Shown piece by piece: positions 1-9,000 of a DNA stretch of 42,483 nucleotides. Location: the NCBI GenBank assembly GCA_020845955.1, contig JADLEU010000175.1, forward strand, positions 1 to 42,483, given 5' to 3'. A program made the translations under genes and the position numbers. The notes under the pieces were generated by a model. The model saw only the letters and a list, made by a program, of their open reading frames with translations, had not been told where the DNA came from and searched no databases. Every line of letters starts with the position of its first letter. Positions within the stretch are counted from its first letter, which is position 1. Source of the stretch: Anaerolineales bacterium (GTDB lineage Bacteria; Chloroflexota; Anaerolineae; Anaerolineales; UBA6663).

Positions 1-240
1 CAGGCCCTGCGCGCCGCGCAGGAGCGGGTCGCCGCCCAGCCGTGGGTGACGGGGCTGAGCGCCACTGCCGATAACAGCCTGACCGAGTGGCAGGTGAGCG
101 TCAGCGACGCCGGCGCGGCCGAGGCCAGCCTGGCGCCCCTGGCGCTGGCCGACGGCCACCTGCGCCTCAAGGCGTTCCGGCGCAAGCAGCACAACCTGGA
201 AGAAGTTTTTCTGAGCCTGGTCGAAGGAGGCCAATTATGA
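1..240 (+). CDS. ABC transporter ATP-binding protein, C-terminal end (partial)
   Basis: An open frame enters from the left edge and ends at the TGA at 238-240, leaving about 79 residues. The tail LEEVFLSLVEGG is the usual C-terminus of ATPases of ABC-2 type exporters, which energise a separate membrane permease. The Walker motifs and signature lie outside the window, so the substrate is unknown. The stop overlaps the ATG of the next gene, the permease (ATGA at 237-240), and a ribosome-binding site AAGGAGG at 224-230 lies inside this gene. The two are therefore translationally coupled and should form one transporter. The call rests on the tail motif plus the permease neighbour. Confidence 0.85.
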   Translation, partial: QALRAAQERVAAQPWVTGLSATADNSLTEWQVSVSDAGAAEASLAPLALADGHLRLKAFRRKQHNLEEVFLSLVEGGQL

Positions 241-1037
241 CTGCTGACACGACGACCGCACCGCGCGCCCTGCGGCCCATCGCCGGGCGTGGCTGGCGCC
301 TGGGCTTTGCCAACATGCTGGCCAACGAGCTGATGCGCTGGTTCGGCACCCGCCGCTGGCTCATCCAGCTCACCATCTCTGTGCTGCTGATGAATGGCAT
401 GGTGCTGATCGGGTCAGCCATGACCGAGGCCGTGAGCGCGGCCGAAGGGCTGGCCGAGGCCGCTGACGTATTTGTCACTATGCTCTGCATGGTCATGACC
501 ATTGGCGCGATAGTGACTGTCCAAGACGCCATCATTGGCGAGAAGCAGCTCGGCACGGCGGCCTGGGTCATGTCCAAGCCGGCCTCGCGCAGCGGTTTCA
601 TCCTGGCCAAGTTCATCAGCTATGGCCTGGCGCTGCTGCTCTTAGCCTTCCCGGTTCCGGCGGTGATCTTCTACGCCGAGTGCCTGTTCTTCTTTGGGCA
701 GGTGCCGGCCCTTGGGGCGCTGGCCGGCGCGCTGGGGTTGGTGGTGCTCCATCTGGTCTTCTACCTGTCCCTATCCCTGGTGCTCGGCAGCCTGTTTGTC
801 GGGCGCGGGCCGGTGGTCGCCATCTGCTTCGGGCTGCTGCTGGGTGGCCTGGCCCTCGGGAACTCGCTGCCGCTGCTGCTGTACGTGATGCCCTGGTGGC
901 TGCTCAACCTGGCGTACACCGTCCTGGCCGGGCTGCCCTTGCCGCCCGAATGGCCGATCCCCGCTGTCGCGACCGCCGCCTGGAGCCTCCTGTTCCTGGC
1001 TGTGACGCTCTGGCGCTTCAGCCGCGAAGAGTTCTAG
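237..1037 (+). CDS. ABC-2 type transporter permease
   Basis: A 266-residue membrane protein expected to form the channel of an ABC exporter with the ATPase just upstream. About six hydrophobic helices are visible (roughly residues 41-60, 80-100, 122-146, 155-178, 184-208 and 240-258). The cytoplasmic loop reads GEKQLGTAAWVMSKPASR, the family pattern in which a conserved Glu, a Gly-Thr and a Lys-Pro-x-Ser-Arg precede a helix beginning near Lys-Phe. The ATG at 237 is chosen because it overlaps the upstream stop and follows AAGGAGG at a normal distance; a longer open frame from 87 only shadows the ATPase tail. The transported substrate cannot be read from the sequence. Nearby CPBP proteases make a peptide or bacteriocin-type cargo possible, but that is only inference. 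Confidence 0.85.
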   Translation: MTADTTTAPRALRPIAGRGWRLGFANMLANELMRWFGTRRWLIQLTISVLLMNGMVLIGSAMTEAVSAAEGLAEAADVFVTMLCMVMTIGAIVTVQDAIIGEKQLGTAAWVMSKPASRSGFILAKFISYGLALLLLAFPVPAVIFYAECLFFFGQVPALGALAGALGLVVLHLVFYLSLSLVLGSLFVGRGPVVAICFGLLLGGLALGNSLPLLLYVMPWWLLNLAYTVLAGLPLPPEWPIPAVATAAWSLLFLAVTLWRFSREEF

Positions 1038-1065
1038 CCATCCATCCCACCGCAAAGGAATACCC

Positions 1066-2166
1066 ATGAACACCACCGCTTCGCCCCTCACCTTCCCAAC
1101 CTCATCCAGCGCCATGCGCCGCGCGCTCGCCTGGCTCAAGCGCCTCGGCCTCGGCCTGCTCGCCTTCCTCGCCGGCCTGGCCGCCCTCGGCTTCACCTAC
1201 CAGGCGGCGGCCACCGCGCTGGATCGCCGCGCCTACCCGGCGCCCGGCCAACTGGTGGACGTGGGCGGCCGCCAGATGCACCTCTACTGCGCCGGCGCCA
1301 ACCTCGACGGCCGGCCAACCGTGATCCTGGAGCAGGGCGGCGGCGGCAACATGCTGGCCTGGTTCCAGGTGCAGCCGGAGGTGGCCCAGGCCGCCCGCGT
1401 GTGCGCCTACGACCGCGCCGGCCAGGGCTGGAGCGACCAGGGCCCGATGCCGCGCGATGGCGCCCACATTGCCCAGGATTTGCACGCGCTCCTGGCGAGC
1501 GCCGGCATCCCCGGCCCGTACGTGCTGGCCGGCCACTCCTACGGCGGGCTCTTCATCCGGTCATTTGCGAGTCAGTATCCGGAAGAAGTCGCCGGCCTGG
1601 TGCTGCTGGACTCGGCTCACCCTGACCAGTGGACGCGCACGCCCGAAGGTGAAGCCGACTACGCGAACCAATCGCGTCTCTACGGCGGGGGCCGCCTTCT
1701 GGCGCGCTTCGGCCTGCTGCGGCTAGGGCCGAACCCATTCGCGGCGGCACCCGCCGACTGGCCAGCCGATCTGCGAGCCGAGTGGCGGGCGCTGGCCTCC
1801 ACCAACCAATTCTGGGACGCAACGGCGGCGGAATCGAACGCCATGCTCGACACCATGGCCCAACTGCGCGCCGCGCCGCCACTGCCCGCCGGGCTGCCTG
1901 TGGCAGTGGTCACTGCCGGCCTGAACACTGGAGCGGACGGCCATTGGCGCGAGTACCAGGGCGAGTTGGCCGCGCTCTCCACCAACAGCGTCCACATCGT
2001 AGTCGACGGCGCTGGCCACGCCGACCTGTGGGCCGACCCGCGCTACGTGCCGGTGAGTGTGGATAGCATATTTCAGGTCGTCGAAGCTGCGCGCACAGGC
2101 ACACCGCTAAGTCAGGTGCCGCGAGTCTTGACCACGTCCGGCTGGGCCGGTCTGATTGGCCCATAG
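1066..2166 (+). CDS. Alpha/beta hydrolase with N-terminal membrane anchor
   Basis: A 366-residue alpha/beta-hydrolase-fold enzyme. A hydrophobic stretch at residues 27-44 looks like a signal anchor, so the catalytic domain probably faces outward. The nucleophile elbow GHSYGG puts the catalytic serine at residue 158. An oxyanion-type loop EQGGGGN follows strand 3 (residues 89-95). D182 in LLDSAHPDQ and the histidine in GAGHADLW near the C-terminus are candidates for the rest of the triad; the acid could instead be a later Asp. The ATG at 1066 follows AAAGGA. The substrate is unknown; this architecture resembles haloperoxidase/lipase-like hydrolases common in Chloroflexota and Actinobacteria. 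The gene begins 28 bases after the ABC permease and may share its transcript. A truncated paralogue lies immediately downstream. Confidence 0.88.
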   Translation: MNTTASPLTFPTSSSAMRRALAWLKRLGLGLLAFLAGLAALGFTYQAAATALDRRAYPAPGQLVDVGGRQMHLYCAGANLDGRPTVILEQGGGGNMLAWFQVQPEVAQAARVCAYDRAGQGWSDQGPMPRDGAHIAQDLHALLASAGIPGPYVLAGHSYGGLFIRSFASQYPEEVAGLVLLDSAHPDQWTRTPEGEADYANQSRLYGGGRLLARFGLLRLGPNPFAAAPADWPADLRAEWRALASTNQFWDATAAESNAMLDTMAQLRAAPPLPAGLPVAVVTAGLNTGADGHWREYQGELAALSTNSVHIVVDGAGHADLWADPRYVPVSVDSIFQVVEAARTGTPLSQVPRVLTTSGWAGLIGP

Positions 2167-2229
2167 GGCGCTATCCGTTGACCCGGTGCCCATCCGTTGA
2201 CGCCTTCAGCAAATGAAAGGGCAACCAAG

Positions 2230-2679
2230 ATGACCATCGCTGCCACTCCCATTGCTGTATCTGTCAAACAGTCCAAGCCGCAACGCCGCGTCCGTGTCCT
2301 GCCCAAGCGCGAGCTGCTCGGCCTGCTCGCGACCCTGGCGGGCCCGAGCGGCATCGGTGTGATCTATGAGGTCCTGGCCGAGCGCGCCGATGCACGCGCC
2401 TACCCGCCCCCTGGCCAGATGGTCACGGTAGATGGTCGCCACATCCATTTGCAGATTGCGGGCAACGACACCGGCCAGCCCAGGGCGCTGCTGAAAGCCG
2501 GCGAGGAGATTGGCTGGCAGGGCTATGCGCTGCCGCGCCTGGTCGCCTGGTCGCCGCTCGCGGCCAGCCCATTTATCGTCGTGCCCTAGGCCGGGCTGAT
2601 CGTGCTGGTTCTTATCACAACCCGCGGCCGGCTGAGCTTCGCCGACGGAGCGCCTCAAGAGAAGCGGCCCACCGCAGAC
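2230..2679 (+). pseudogene. Chimeric relic: alpha/beta hydrolase N-terminus joined to CPBP protease fragments
   Basis: The frame opens with ATG at 2230 after AAAGGG and stops at TAG 2587-2589. Its first half reads RAYPPPGQMVTVDGRHIHLQ, closely matching RAYPAPGQLVDVGGRQMHLY of the intact hydrolase upstream, including the preceding membrane stretch. It then switches to AGEEIGWQGYALPRL followed by WSPLAAS, the catalytic EExxxR segment of a CPBP protease (compare GEELGFRGYALPKL in the gene at 4040), with the Arg replaced by Gln. After the TAG the same frame continues AGLIVLVLITTRGRLSF, which looks like a CPBP C-terminal helix. The simplest reading is a paralogous hydrolase gene fused by deletion to a CPBP gene that lost its middle and then acquired a stop. 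A short fused protein could still be made, but I expect no function. Confidence 0.7.
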
Positions 2680-2704
2680 CCACATTACCTCCAAAGAAAA
2701 CACG

Positions 2705-3091
2705 ATGAAGACCCTGATCAAAGCTGAAGAACTCTTGCTGACCGGGCTCGCGTTCATGCTCTTCCTGAGCCTGGCCTACGATTGGTGGTGGTTCTGGCTG
2801 CTGTTCCTCGCGCCGGACCTGAGCATGATCGGCTATCTCTTTGGCCCCCGGGTAGGCGCCTGGACGTACAACTTGGCGCACCACAGGGGCCTGGCGGTCA
2901 TGCTGTTCGCCGCCGGCGCCTATATACAGGTGGCGCCGCTCGAAGCGGCGGGTCTCATCGTGCTGGGTCATTCCAGCCTAGATCGCGCGCTGGGCTACGG
3001 CCTCAAGTACCCGGACTCCTTTCAGCACACCCACCTGGGCCGGATCGGTCGCGCCGCGGGCCGAAGCGAACCTGCCGCGCCTCCAGGATAA
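2705..3091 (+). CDS. DUF4260 family membrane protein
   Basis: A 128-residue membrane protein. Three hydrophobic helices are visible (about residues 9-28, 30-47 and 58-80). The conserved features I associate with DUF4260 are present: the acidic residue in LAPDLSMIGYLFGP, the NLAHH motif, and the C-terminal GYGLKYPDSFQHTHLG. The function of the family is not known. The ATG at 2705 has no strong Shine-Dalgarno sequence. It sits between relics and CPBP proteases, all on the plus strand. The last 15 residues (after HLGRIGR) are low-complexity and may be an extension created by local rearrangement. Confidence 0.8.
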   Translation: MKTLIKAEELLLTGLAFMLFLSLAYDWWWFWLLFLAPDLSMIGYLFGPRVGAWTYNLAHHRGLAVMLFAAGAYIQVAPLEAAGLIVLGHSSLDRALGYGLKYPDSFQHTHLGRIGRAAGRSEPAAPPG

Positions 3092-3096
3092 CCAAG

Positions 3097-3994
3097 ATTG
3101 AGGCTGCCGCCACGAACAAGCTCGCAGCGCCAAGCCCAAGGCACTCCTGGCTGTTCGCCTCTGGCATCCTGTTGGTCTTTATCGTGATGCTATTCACCGC
3201 TGCGGCGCTGGGTGCGCTGCGGCCCGGCGCAGGCCCGGCCTCAGTGGGGCGGCCTGGCGGTCCGGGTCATCTCCAGCCGCGTGCTGCTGGCCCGGCTGGG
3301 CTGGCTGCGGTCGGCTGGCCCGGCCTCGCTCGACCCCTGGTGGGTGTGGGGGCTGCTCCCGCTGCCGGTGGCTTACGCCGCGGCCGCGGCTGCCTTCGCG
3401 CTGGCCGGCCGGGTCGACCTCAACGCCTTTGGCGCGGTGCACGCCGGCGCCCTCATGTTCATCGCCGCTGCCGCCTGCCTCGAAGACCTGGCCTTCCGCG
3501 GACTGATGCTGCACGGTTTTGTCAGCGGCTGGGGCGGCACTCCACGGAACCGGGCCGTGAGCGTCGTGGCGGCCGCGCTGCTCTTTGCCGGCATGCATCT
3601 GCTCGATGGCCTCAGCGGCCGGCCCATGCTCAATGTGTTCTTTCAGAGCGGACAGGCCGTCGTATTGGGCGTGTGGCTCGGCGCGCTGATGCTGCGCACC
3701 GGCAGCCAGTACCCCGCCGTGGCCTTCCACGTCCTCTTCAACCTGGCCGGCTACCAACTCTCTAGCCGCCAGGGCCTCGAGCCCGCGCCGGCCGCCTGGC
3801 TGCTGCTGGCCGCGCTGCTGCTGCCCCTCGCCGCCATCGGAATCGGTTGGCTGCGTGCCGCCCCGCGCCGCCAGGCGCCGGGACTGGGGCTGCAGCCGAG
3901 TTGCCTCCCGGCTGAGTCCACCTGGCATTCAGGACACGTCAACCCTTTGGTTGATGACGCTCCACCCGGCCGGCGGCTATTGTCTGAACCATAG
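3097..3994 (+). pseudogene. CPBP family intramembrane protease, damaged at the 5' end
   Basis: The catalytic part is intact in the frame ending at TAG 3992-3994: EDLAFRG (motif 1, with Asp as the second acidic residue), LFAGMH (motif 2, FxxxH) and HVLFN (motif 3, HxxxN), spread over several hydrophobic helices. A typical N-terminal helix, SWLFASGILLVFIVMLF, lies upstream but in another frame, so a frameshift is needed near 3215-3245. At the expected start there is ATT at 3097, where ATG would fit. Both defects point to a pseudogene. Alternatively a shorter protein starts inside the catalytic frame, for example near 3212, and keeps all three motifs. Members of the family cleave prenylated or bacteriocin-related substrates in the membrane. 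Confidence 0.65.
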
Positions 3995-4010
3995 CCGCCG
4001 GCCTTTCAAT
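3968..4010 (+). terminator. Rho-independent terminator
   Basis: A perfect 13-bp stem (3968-3980 with 3991-4003) with a 10-base loop, followed by TTTCAAT. It overlaps the stop codon of the CPBP gene ending at 3994 and precedes the next CPBP gene. The T-tract is short but the stem is very stable. Confidence 0.7.
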
Positions 4011-4039
4011 CCCCCGGCGCCGCGGACAGGAGAAACCAC

Positions 4040-4849
4040 ATGCTCACTTTCATCAAACGCTTCCCGCTCGTCACCTTCTTCGCTATCTCCATCGGCTCGT
4101 TCTACCTCGGCGCGGCGTTGCTGGGCATCGTCCCCGAAGCGCTCTACCCGCTGTTCATCTACGGCACGGCGCTGGGCGCGCTGCTGGTCGTGGCCGTCAC
4201 TGAGGGCCGCGCCGGCGTGCGCGCCTGGGCCAGCCGCATCGTGCGCTGGCGGGTGGGCCTTCTTTGGTACGCCGTGGCCCTGGGCCTGCCCATCGTCCTG
4301 AAGTTCGCCGCCTATGGCCTCAACCTGGCGCTGGGCGCGCCCGCGCCGCCGGCTGAGGCCTGGGGCGCCTGGGCCGAGGTGCCGTTCGAGTTCATCTTCG
4401 TCTTCCTCACCCTGGCCCTGGGCGAAGAGCTCGGTTTCCGCGGCTACGCGCTGCCCAAGCTGCTGGAGCGCCACTCGCCGCTGGCCGCCAGCCTGATCCT
4501 GGGCGTCATGCGCGTCATCTGGCACGTGCCGCTGGTGGTGTTGGCCGGCGACTCGCCCTGGGTCTTCGCCATCGTCATCGCCGGCGACATCCTGTTCACC
4601 TGGATCTTCCTGCACACCCGCGGCAGTGTGCTGATCGCCATGCTGCTGCACTCGTCCCTCAACGCCAGCGGCGCACTGTTCGGGGGATTGTTCACCGGCG
4701 CCTACGCCGCGCAGAACTACCTGCTGCTCGTGGCCTTGTTCGTGGCAGCCGCCGTGGCGTTGCTTCTCATCGCCGGGCCTGGCCTGGCGCGCAGGCGCGC
4801 TGCGCCGGCCGCTAGTGTGGTCGCGGCCCCAGCCGTGGCGGCCAAATGA
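4040..4849 (+). CDS. CPBP family intramembrane glutamic endopeptidase
   Basis: A 269-residue polytopic membrane protein of the CPBP (Abi/Rce1-like) family. All three catalytic motifs are present: GEELGFRGYAL (EExxxR), VIWH (WxxxH-type helix) and HSSLN (HxxxN). Seven or eight hydrophobic helices are visible and the C-terminal tail is Ala/Arg-rich. The ATG at 4040 follows AGGAG at 4029-4033. The gene lies just after a terminator, so it probably has its own promoter, but I see no convincing hexamers in the short gap. Family members process prenyl-CaaX proteins in eukaryotes and give bacteriocin self-immunity or cleave membrane peptides in bacteria; the substrate here is unknown. It is one of three similar genes within 3 kb. 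Confidence 0.9.
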   Translation: MLTFIKRFPLVTFFAISIGSFYLGAALLGIVPEALYPLFIYGTALGALLVVAVTEGRAGVRAWASRIVRWRVGLLWYAVALGLPIVLKFAAYGLNLALGAPAPPAEAWGAWAEVPFEFIFVFLTLALGEELGFRGYALPKLLERHSPLAASLILGVMRVIWHVPLVVLAGDSPWVFAIVIAGDILFTWIFLHTRGSVLIAMLLHSSLNASGALFGGLFTGAYAAQNYLLLVALFVAAAVALLLIAGPGLARRRAAPAASVVAAPAVAAK

Positions 4850-4906
4850 CGCCCGCCCGCGCTGGCATTCGACCGAACCCGATCTGCTGATCAGAAGGAG
4901 ACTACG

Positions 4907-5077
4907 ATGAAATCCTGACCTTCCCGCCTTCGCCTGGCCGCCCTGGCCCACATCGCCGCCATCGGGCTGGCCCGCGCTGGCGAGGCGTTTGTCAACGAAG
5001 CCTACGGCGCTGCACCCCACGCCCTGTATGTCGAGATCGAGGCCGGCGTCGGGGCGGTGGACCTGGAGGTCCGTTAG
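4907..5077 (+). pseudogene. Remnant of a secreted toast-rack-like (LiaF/DUF) protein
   Basis: A good ribosome-binding site AAGGAG (4895-4900) precedes ATG AAA TCC, but the fourth codon is TGA (4916-4918). The same frame then stays open to TAG 5075-5077, encoding about 52 residues. These begin with a hydrophobic signal-like segment and end HALYVEIEAGVGAVDLEVR. That ending resembles the 'IEAGVGAVTLRLP' strand-turn repeat of toast-rack/LiaF-like C-terminal domains. The protein is far shorter than any member of the group, so an internal deletion and a nonsense mutation have probably both occurred. No function is expected. The family assignment is from a short motif only. Confidence 0.5.
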
Positions 5078-5180
5078 TCGAAGGCATAGCCAGCCATGCG
5101 CCCGGCTGGCTGTGCCGCCACTCCTTGCGACAGCCGCCGCCACAGAACCTGGCATTCCAGATTGGATTGGAGGATCTTCC

Positions 5181-5984
5181 ATGAACATCGCCGTCTTTCC
5201 AAGGGATCGGGCGGTCGCGATTTTCTGCGCGCTGGCGGTGGTGCTGTCGTTCGCCGCCTACCTCCTGCCGCTGCCGCGCGAGGCCCTGGCCTTCGTGCTG
5301 GTGGCCATCCCCACGCTCCTCGCGCTGGCCCTGGCCGCCCTGACCGAAGGTCCGGCCGGCGTGGCCCGGCTGCTGCGCCAGCTCGGCCGCTGGCGCGTAG
5401 GCCTGCGCTGGTACGCCGTCGCCATCGGCCTCGGCCTGGCCCTGCGCCTGGCGATGAGCCTGCTCGGGCTGGCGCTCGGCCTGCTCCCGCGCCTCCAGCT
5501 CCGCCCCCTGTCGCCGGTTGAGTTCGTCCTGCTGGCGCTCGTCCCACTGCTGCCCGCCTTCCTGGAAGAATTAGCTTGGCGCGGCTACGCTCTGCCGCGG
5601 CTGCTCGAACGCTGGTCACCCCTGGCGGCCGGCCTGGCCCTGGCCGTGCCGTGGGCTGCCATCCACCTGGCGCTGCACATGCCAGGCATGCTCTACGCCG
5701 GCCTGCCCCCGCTGGCCACCCTGCTACAGCTGCTGGGTCTGGGCGTGATCCTGGCCTGGCTCTACGCGCGGACGCGCAGCGTACCGCTGGCAGCGCTGCT
5801 GCACCTGTCGCAGACCTTCTTCGGCGTGGTCAACCATGGGCTGGGTTCGGTCGAGCAGTCCTGGCTCATGGCAGCGGTCTACGTGGCCGCGGCCATCGCC
5901 ATTACCCTGATGGCCGGTCCGCGTTTCGCGCGGCGCGCCGAAGACCATACGGTTGTTCCCATCCGGGCCCGGGCCCGCGGCTAG
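5181..5984 (+). CDS. CPBP family intramembrane protease
   Basis: A 267-residue polytopic membrane protein. Motif 1 is LEELAWRGYALPRL (EExxxR) and motif 2 is WAAIH. Motif 3 is LLHLSQTFF, in which the usual HxxxN Asn is Thr, so activity could be altered. About seven hydrophobic helices are visible and the tail is Arg-rich. The ATG at 5181 follows GGAGG at about 5169-5173. The upstream open frame from 4989 is not coding. The segment GYALPRLLERWSPLAAGLAL closely resembles the gene at 4040 and the chimera at 2230, which indicates local duplication of this family. Substrate and physiological role are unknown. Confidence 0.87.
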   Translation: MNIAVFPRDRAVAIFCALAVVLSFAAYLLPLPREALAFVLVAIPTLLALALAALTEGPAGVARLLRQLGRWRVGLRWYAVAIGLGLALRLAMSLLGLALGLLPRLQLRPLSPVEFVLLALVPLLPAFLEELAWRGYALPRLLERWSPLAAGLALAVPWAAIHLALHMPGMLYAGLPPLATLLQLLGLGVILAWLYARTRSVPLAALLHLSQTFFGVVNHGLGSVEQSWLMAAVYVAAAIAITLMAGPRFARRAEDHTVVPIRARARG

Positions 5985-5990
5985 CGCCCC

Positions 5991-6012
5991 GCCGCTAGGA
6001 GAGCGGCTTCGC
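5991..6012 (+). terminator. Possible weak terminator hairpin
   Basis: GCCGCT/AGCGGC stem (5991-5996 with 6002-6007) with a 5-base loop AGGAG, 7 bases after the CPBP stop codon and followed only by TTCGC. The position suits a terminator, but the T-tract is poor. Confidence 0.35.
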
Positions 6013-6098
6013 ATCCCTCTTGCCCTCTCCCTCAATTCTGCTACCATATCCGGCCGTTCGCCCCGGGCACCCGCCGCGCCCGCTCAGGGAGAACCTAT

Positions 6099-9000
6099 AT
6101 GCCCAACCGCTCGCGGTCACGTCTACCGGCCCTGGCGCTCGCCGCCACGCTCCTGCTCGGCCTGGCCCAACCCCTGGTGGCTGCCGGTCCGAACCAGCCT
6201 CGCCGCGCGCCCAACGAACTGGTTGCGGCCGTCAGCGGCCGGCGGCCGGCCGCCGCTCCGGCCGACAACCGTATCGGCGTCTACAATTACACCTTCGACC
6301 CGCTGGCCGAGGGCGAGCCGCCGCTGCCGGCCGACTGGCGGGCCGACGCCGCCGGCGAGGGCCCCGGCCTCCATCTGGTGCAGTTCGGCGGCCCGATCGA
6401 AGGCGCCTGGCTAGCCAACCTGGAGAAGGCCGGGCTGCGCCCGCTGCAGTACTACGCCCACAACGCCTACCTGGTGTGGGGCACGGCCGCCTCGCGCCTG
6501 GCCGCCGAGAGCGCCCCGGCCGTGCGCTGGACCGGCGCCTTCCACCCGGCCTACAAGATCAGTCCGGCGCTGGCCCGGCTGGAGGCCGGCCCAATCGACA
6601 ACGTGGCCATCACCCTCTACGACGATGGCGCGCTAGACGCCAGCCTGGCGGCGCTCCAGGCCCTGGGCGGCGCGCACCTCCAGCACTATGCCGCGCAGCC
6701 CGACCGCGCCTTCTACACCGCCATCTTCCACCTCGACAGCGCGCGGCTGGCCGAGGCCGCCGCCCTGCCGACCGTGTGGGCCATCGACTACTCACCGCCG
6801 CGCCCCGGCCTGGACGACGAGATCGGCGACCAGATCGTGTCCGGCAACTACACTTCGCCCACCAGCGTCCCGCCCGGCTACCAGGCCTGGCTGGCCTTGA
6901 AAGGCATCAACGGCAGCGGCATTACCTGGGCCGACGTGGACACCGGCCTGGACGGCGCCCACCCCGACATCACTGGCCGCGTCAGCGCCTACCTCACCTA
7001 CCCCGGCGCCCCGGCCGCCAACACCGACCCCGACGGCCACGGCTCACACACCGCCGGCGCCATCTTCGGCGACGGCCACGGCACCGGTATCACCGAGACG
7101 GCCGGGGTGCTGTGGGGCACCGGCCTGGCCCCCAGCGCCACTCTGGTGGTGCAGAACGTGCTCATGACCAACGTCTGGCCGCCGGCCGGGGGCTACAACG
7201 TCCTCAGCCGCGACTCGGTCCTCAACGGCGCCATCGGCTCGAACAACAGTTGGTTCACCGGCGCGTCCGGCCCGCAGGGCTACTCGGCTGCCGCCCGCGA
7301 GCACGACCTGATGGTGCGCGACGCTGTCTTTACCACCACCAGCGTCGCCGAGCCCATCATCCTGGTCTTCTCGGCCGGCAACGCCGGTCCTGGCGGATCG
7401 ACCCTCACCGAGCCCAAGGAAGCCAAGAACCTGATCGTGGTCGGCAACAGCCACAACTATCCACGCACCGGCGCCGACATCAACGGCCTGGCCAGCAGCA
7501 GCAGCCGCGGCCCGGCTCTGGATGGCCGCCTGCTGCCCAACGTCGTCGCGCCCGGCTCGCAGACCGTCTCGTTTAGGAGCTCCGGCTCCAACATCAGCTG
7601 CTCGGCCTCGCCGGTGGCCGGCGCGGGCGCGCCCTACTACTCGTACTGCACCGGCACCAGCATGGCCGCGCCCTTCGCCTCGGGCGCGGCCGTGCTCATC
7701 GCCGACTGGTGGCAGGACCAGGGCCGCGGCATCCCCAGCCCGGCCATGGTCAAGGCCTTGCTGGTCAACGGCGCGGCCGACATGGCCGGCGGCGCGGGCG
7801 TGGGCGGCAACCTTCCCAACAACAACCAGGGTTGGGGGCGCCTCAACCTGAACAACGTCATCGCGCCTCCGGCGCCGGCGCTCTACTTCGACCAAGCGAC
7901 GCTCTTTACGGATCCGGGCCAGTCGTTCAGCCTGCCGCTGCTCGTGCCCGTCAGCGGCAGCCTGCCGGTCAAGATCAGCCTGGTGTGGTCCGACGCGCCC
8001 GGCGGCATCGGCGTCACCCCGAACCTGGTCAACGACCTGAACCTGGAAGTGACGGCCGGTGCCAGCCTGTACCACGGCAACGTCTTCGCCAACGGCCTCT
8101 CGACCACCGGCGGCAGCGCCGACGCGCTCAACAACCTGGAGAACGTCTTCCTGCCGGCCGGGGGCGGGGCGTTCAGCGTCTCGGTCCAGGCCGCCAACGT
8201 CGCCGGCGACGGCGTGCCCTACAACGGCGACACCACCGACCAGGACTTCGCGCTGGTGATCTACAACGCCGTGGCTGCCAACCAAATCGGCGCGCTCAGC
8301 GGCGAGGTGCGCGACGCGAGCACTAGCAGCCTGATCGCCGGCGCATTGGTCCAGGCTAGCCTGTCGCCTACCCTGACCTTCTCCACCGTGGCCGCGGCCG
8401 GCCTCTACAGCCTGACCTTGCCAGTCAGCACTTTCACGGTGACCGCCTCGGCCGCCGGCTACGCCCCGGCCACTGTCGCCGGCGCAAGCGTGGTCTCCGG
8501 CGCCACCACCACGCGGGATTTCAACCTGGCGGGCGTGCCCGCTCTGGCGGCGGCCGGCCACGCCCTGGCCGAGACCGCCGGCAACGGCAACGGATTCGTG
8601 GACCAGGGCGAGACCTACGCGCTCTCGATCGGGCTGACCAACCTGGGCTTCGGCGCGGCCGCCGGCGTCACCGGCACGCTAGCACTCGACTCGGGCGATG
8701 CCGTGCTGCTGGACGCCAGCGCCAGCTACGGCGCCATCGCCCCGGGCGCCACAATTACGCCGGCCGTGCCGCTCAGCTTCCGCGTGGGGGCCGGCCAGCT
8801 CTGCGGCCAGCCGCTCACCTTCACCTTCACCGCCGGCCAGGCGCCGGGCCAGGGTGGGCCGGTGGTCTACCCGCTCTCGCTACCAGTGGGCGCCAGCACG
8901 CTGGGCGTCACCCAGACCTTCACGTCCACCAACGTGCCCATCGCCATCCCCGACAACAACGCGGCCGGTATCACCTCCACTCTGAACATCGCCGCGTCCG

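Noticed and set aside
7044-8561. 505-residue minus-strand open frame inside the subtilase gene
   Set aside because: Antisense shadow of the catalytic and following domains, with Gly/Arg/Gln/Val bias and no motif or ribosome-binding site.
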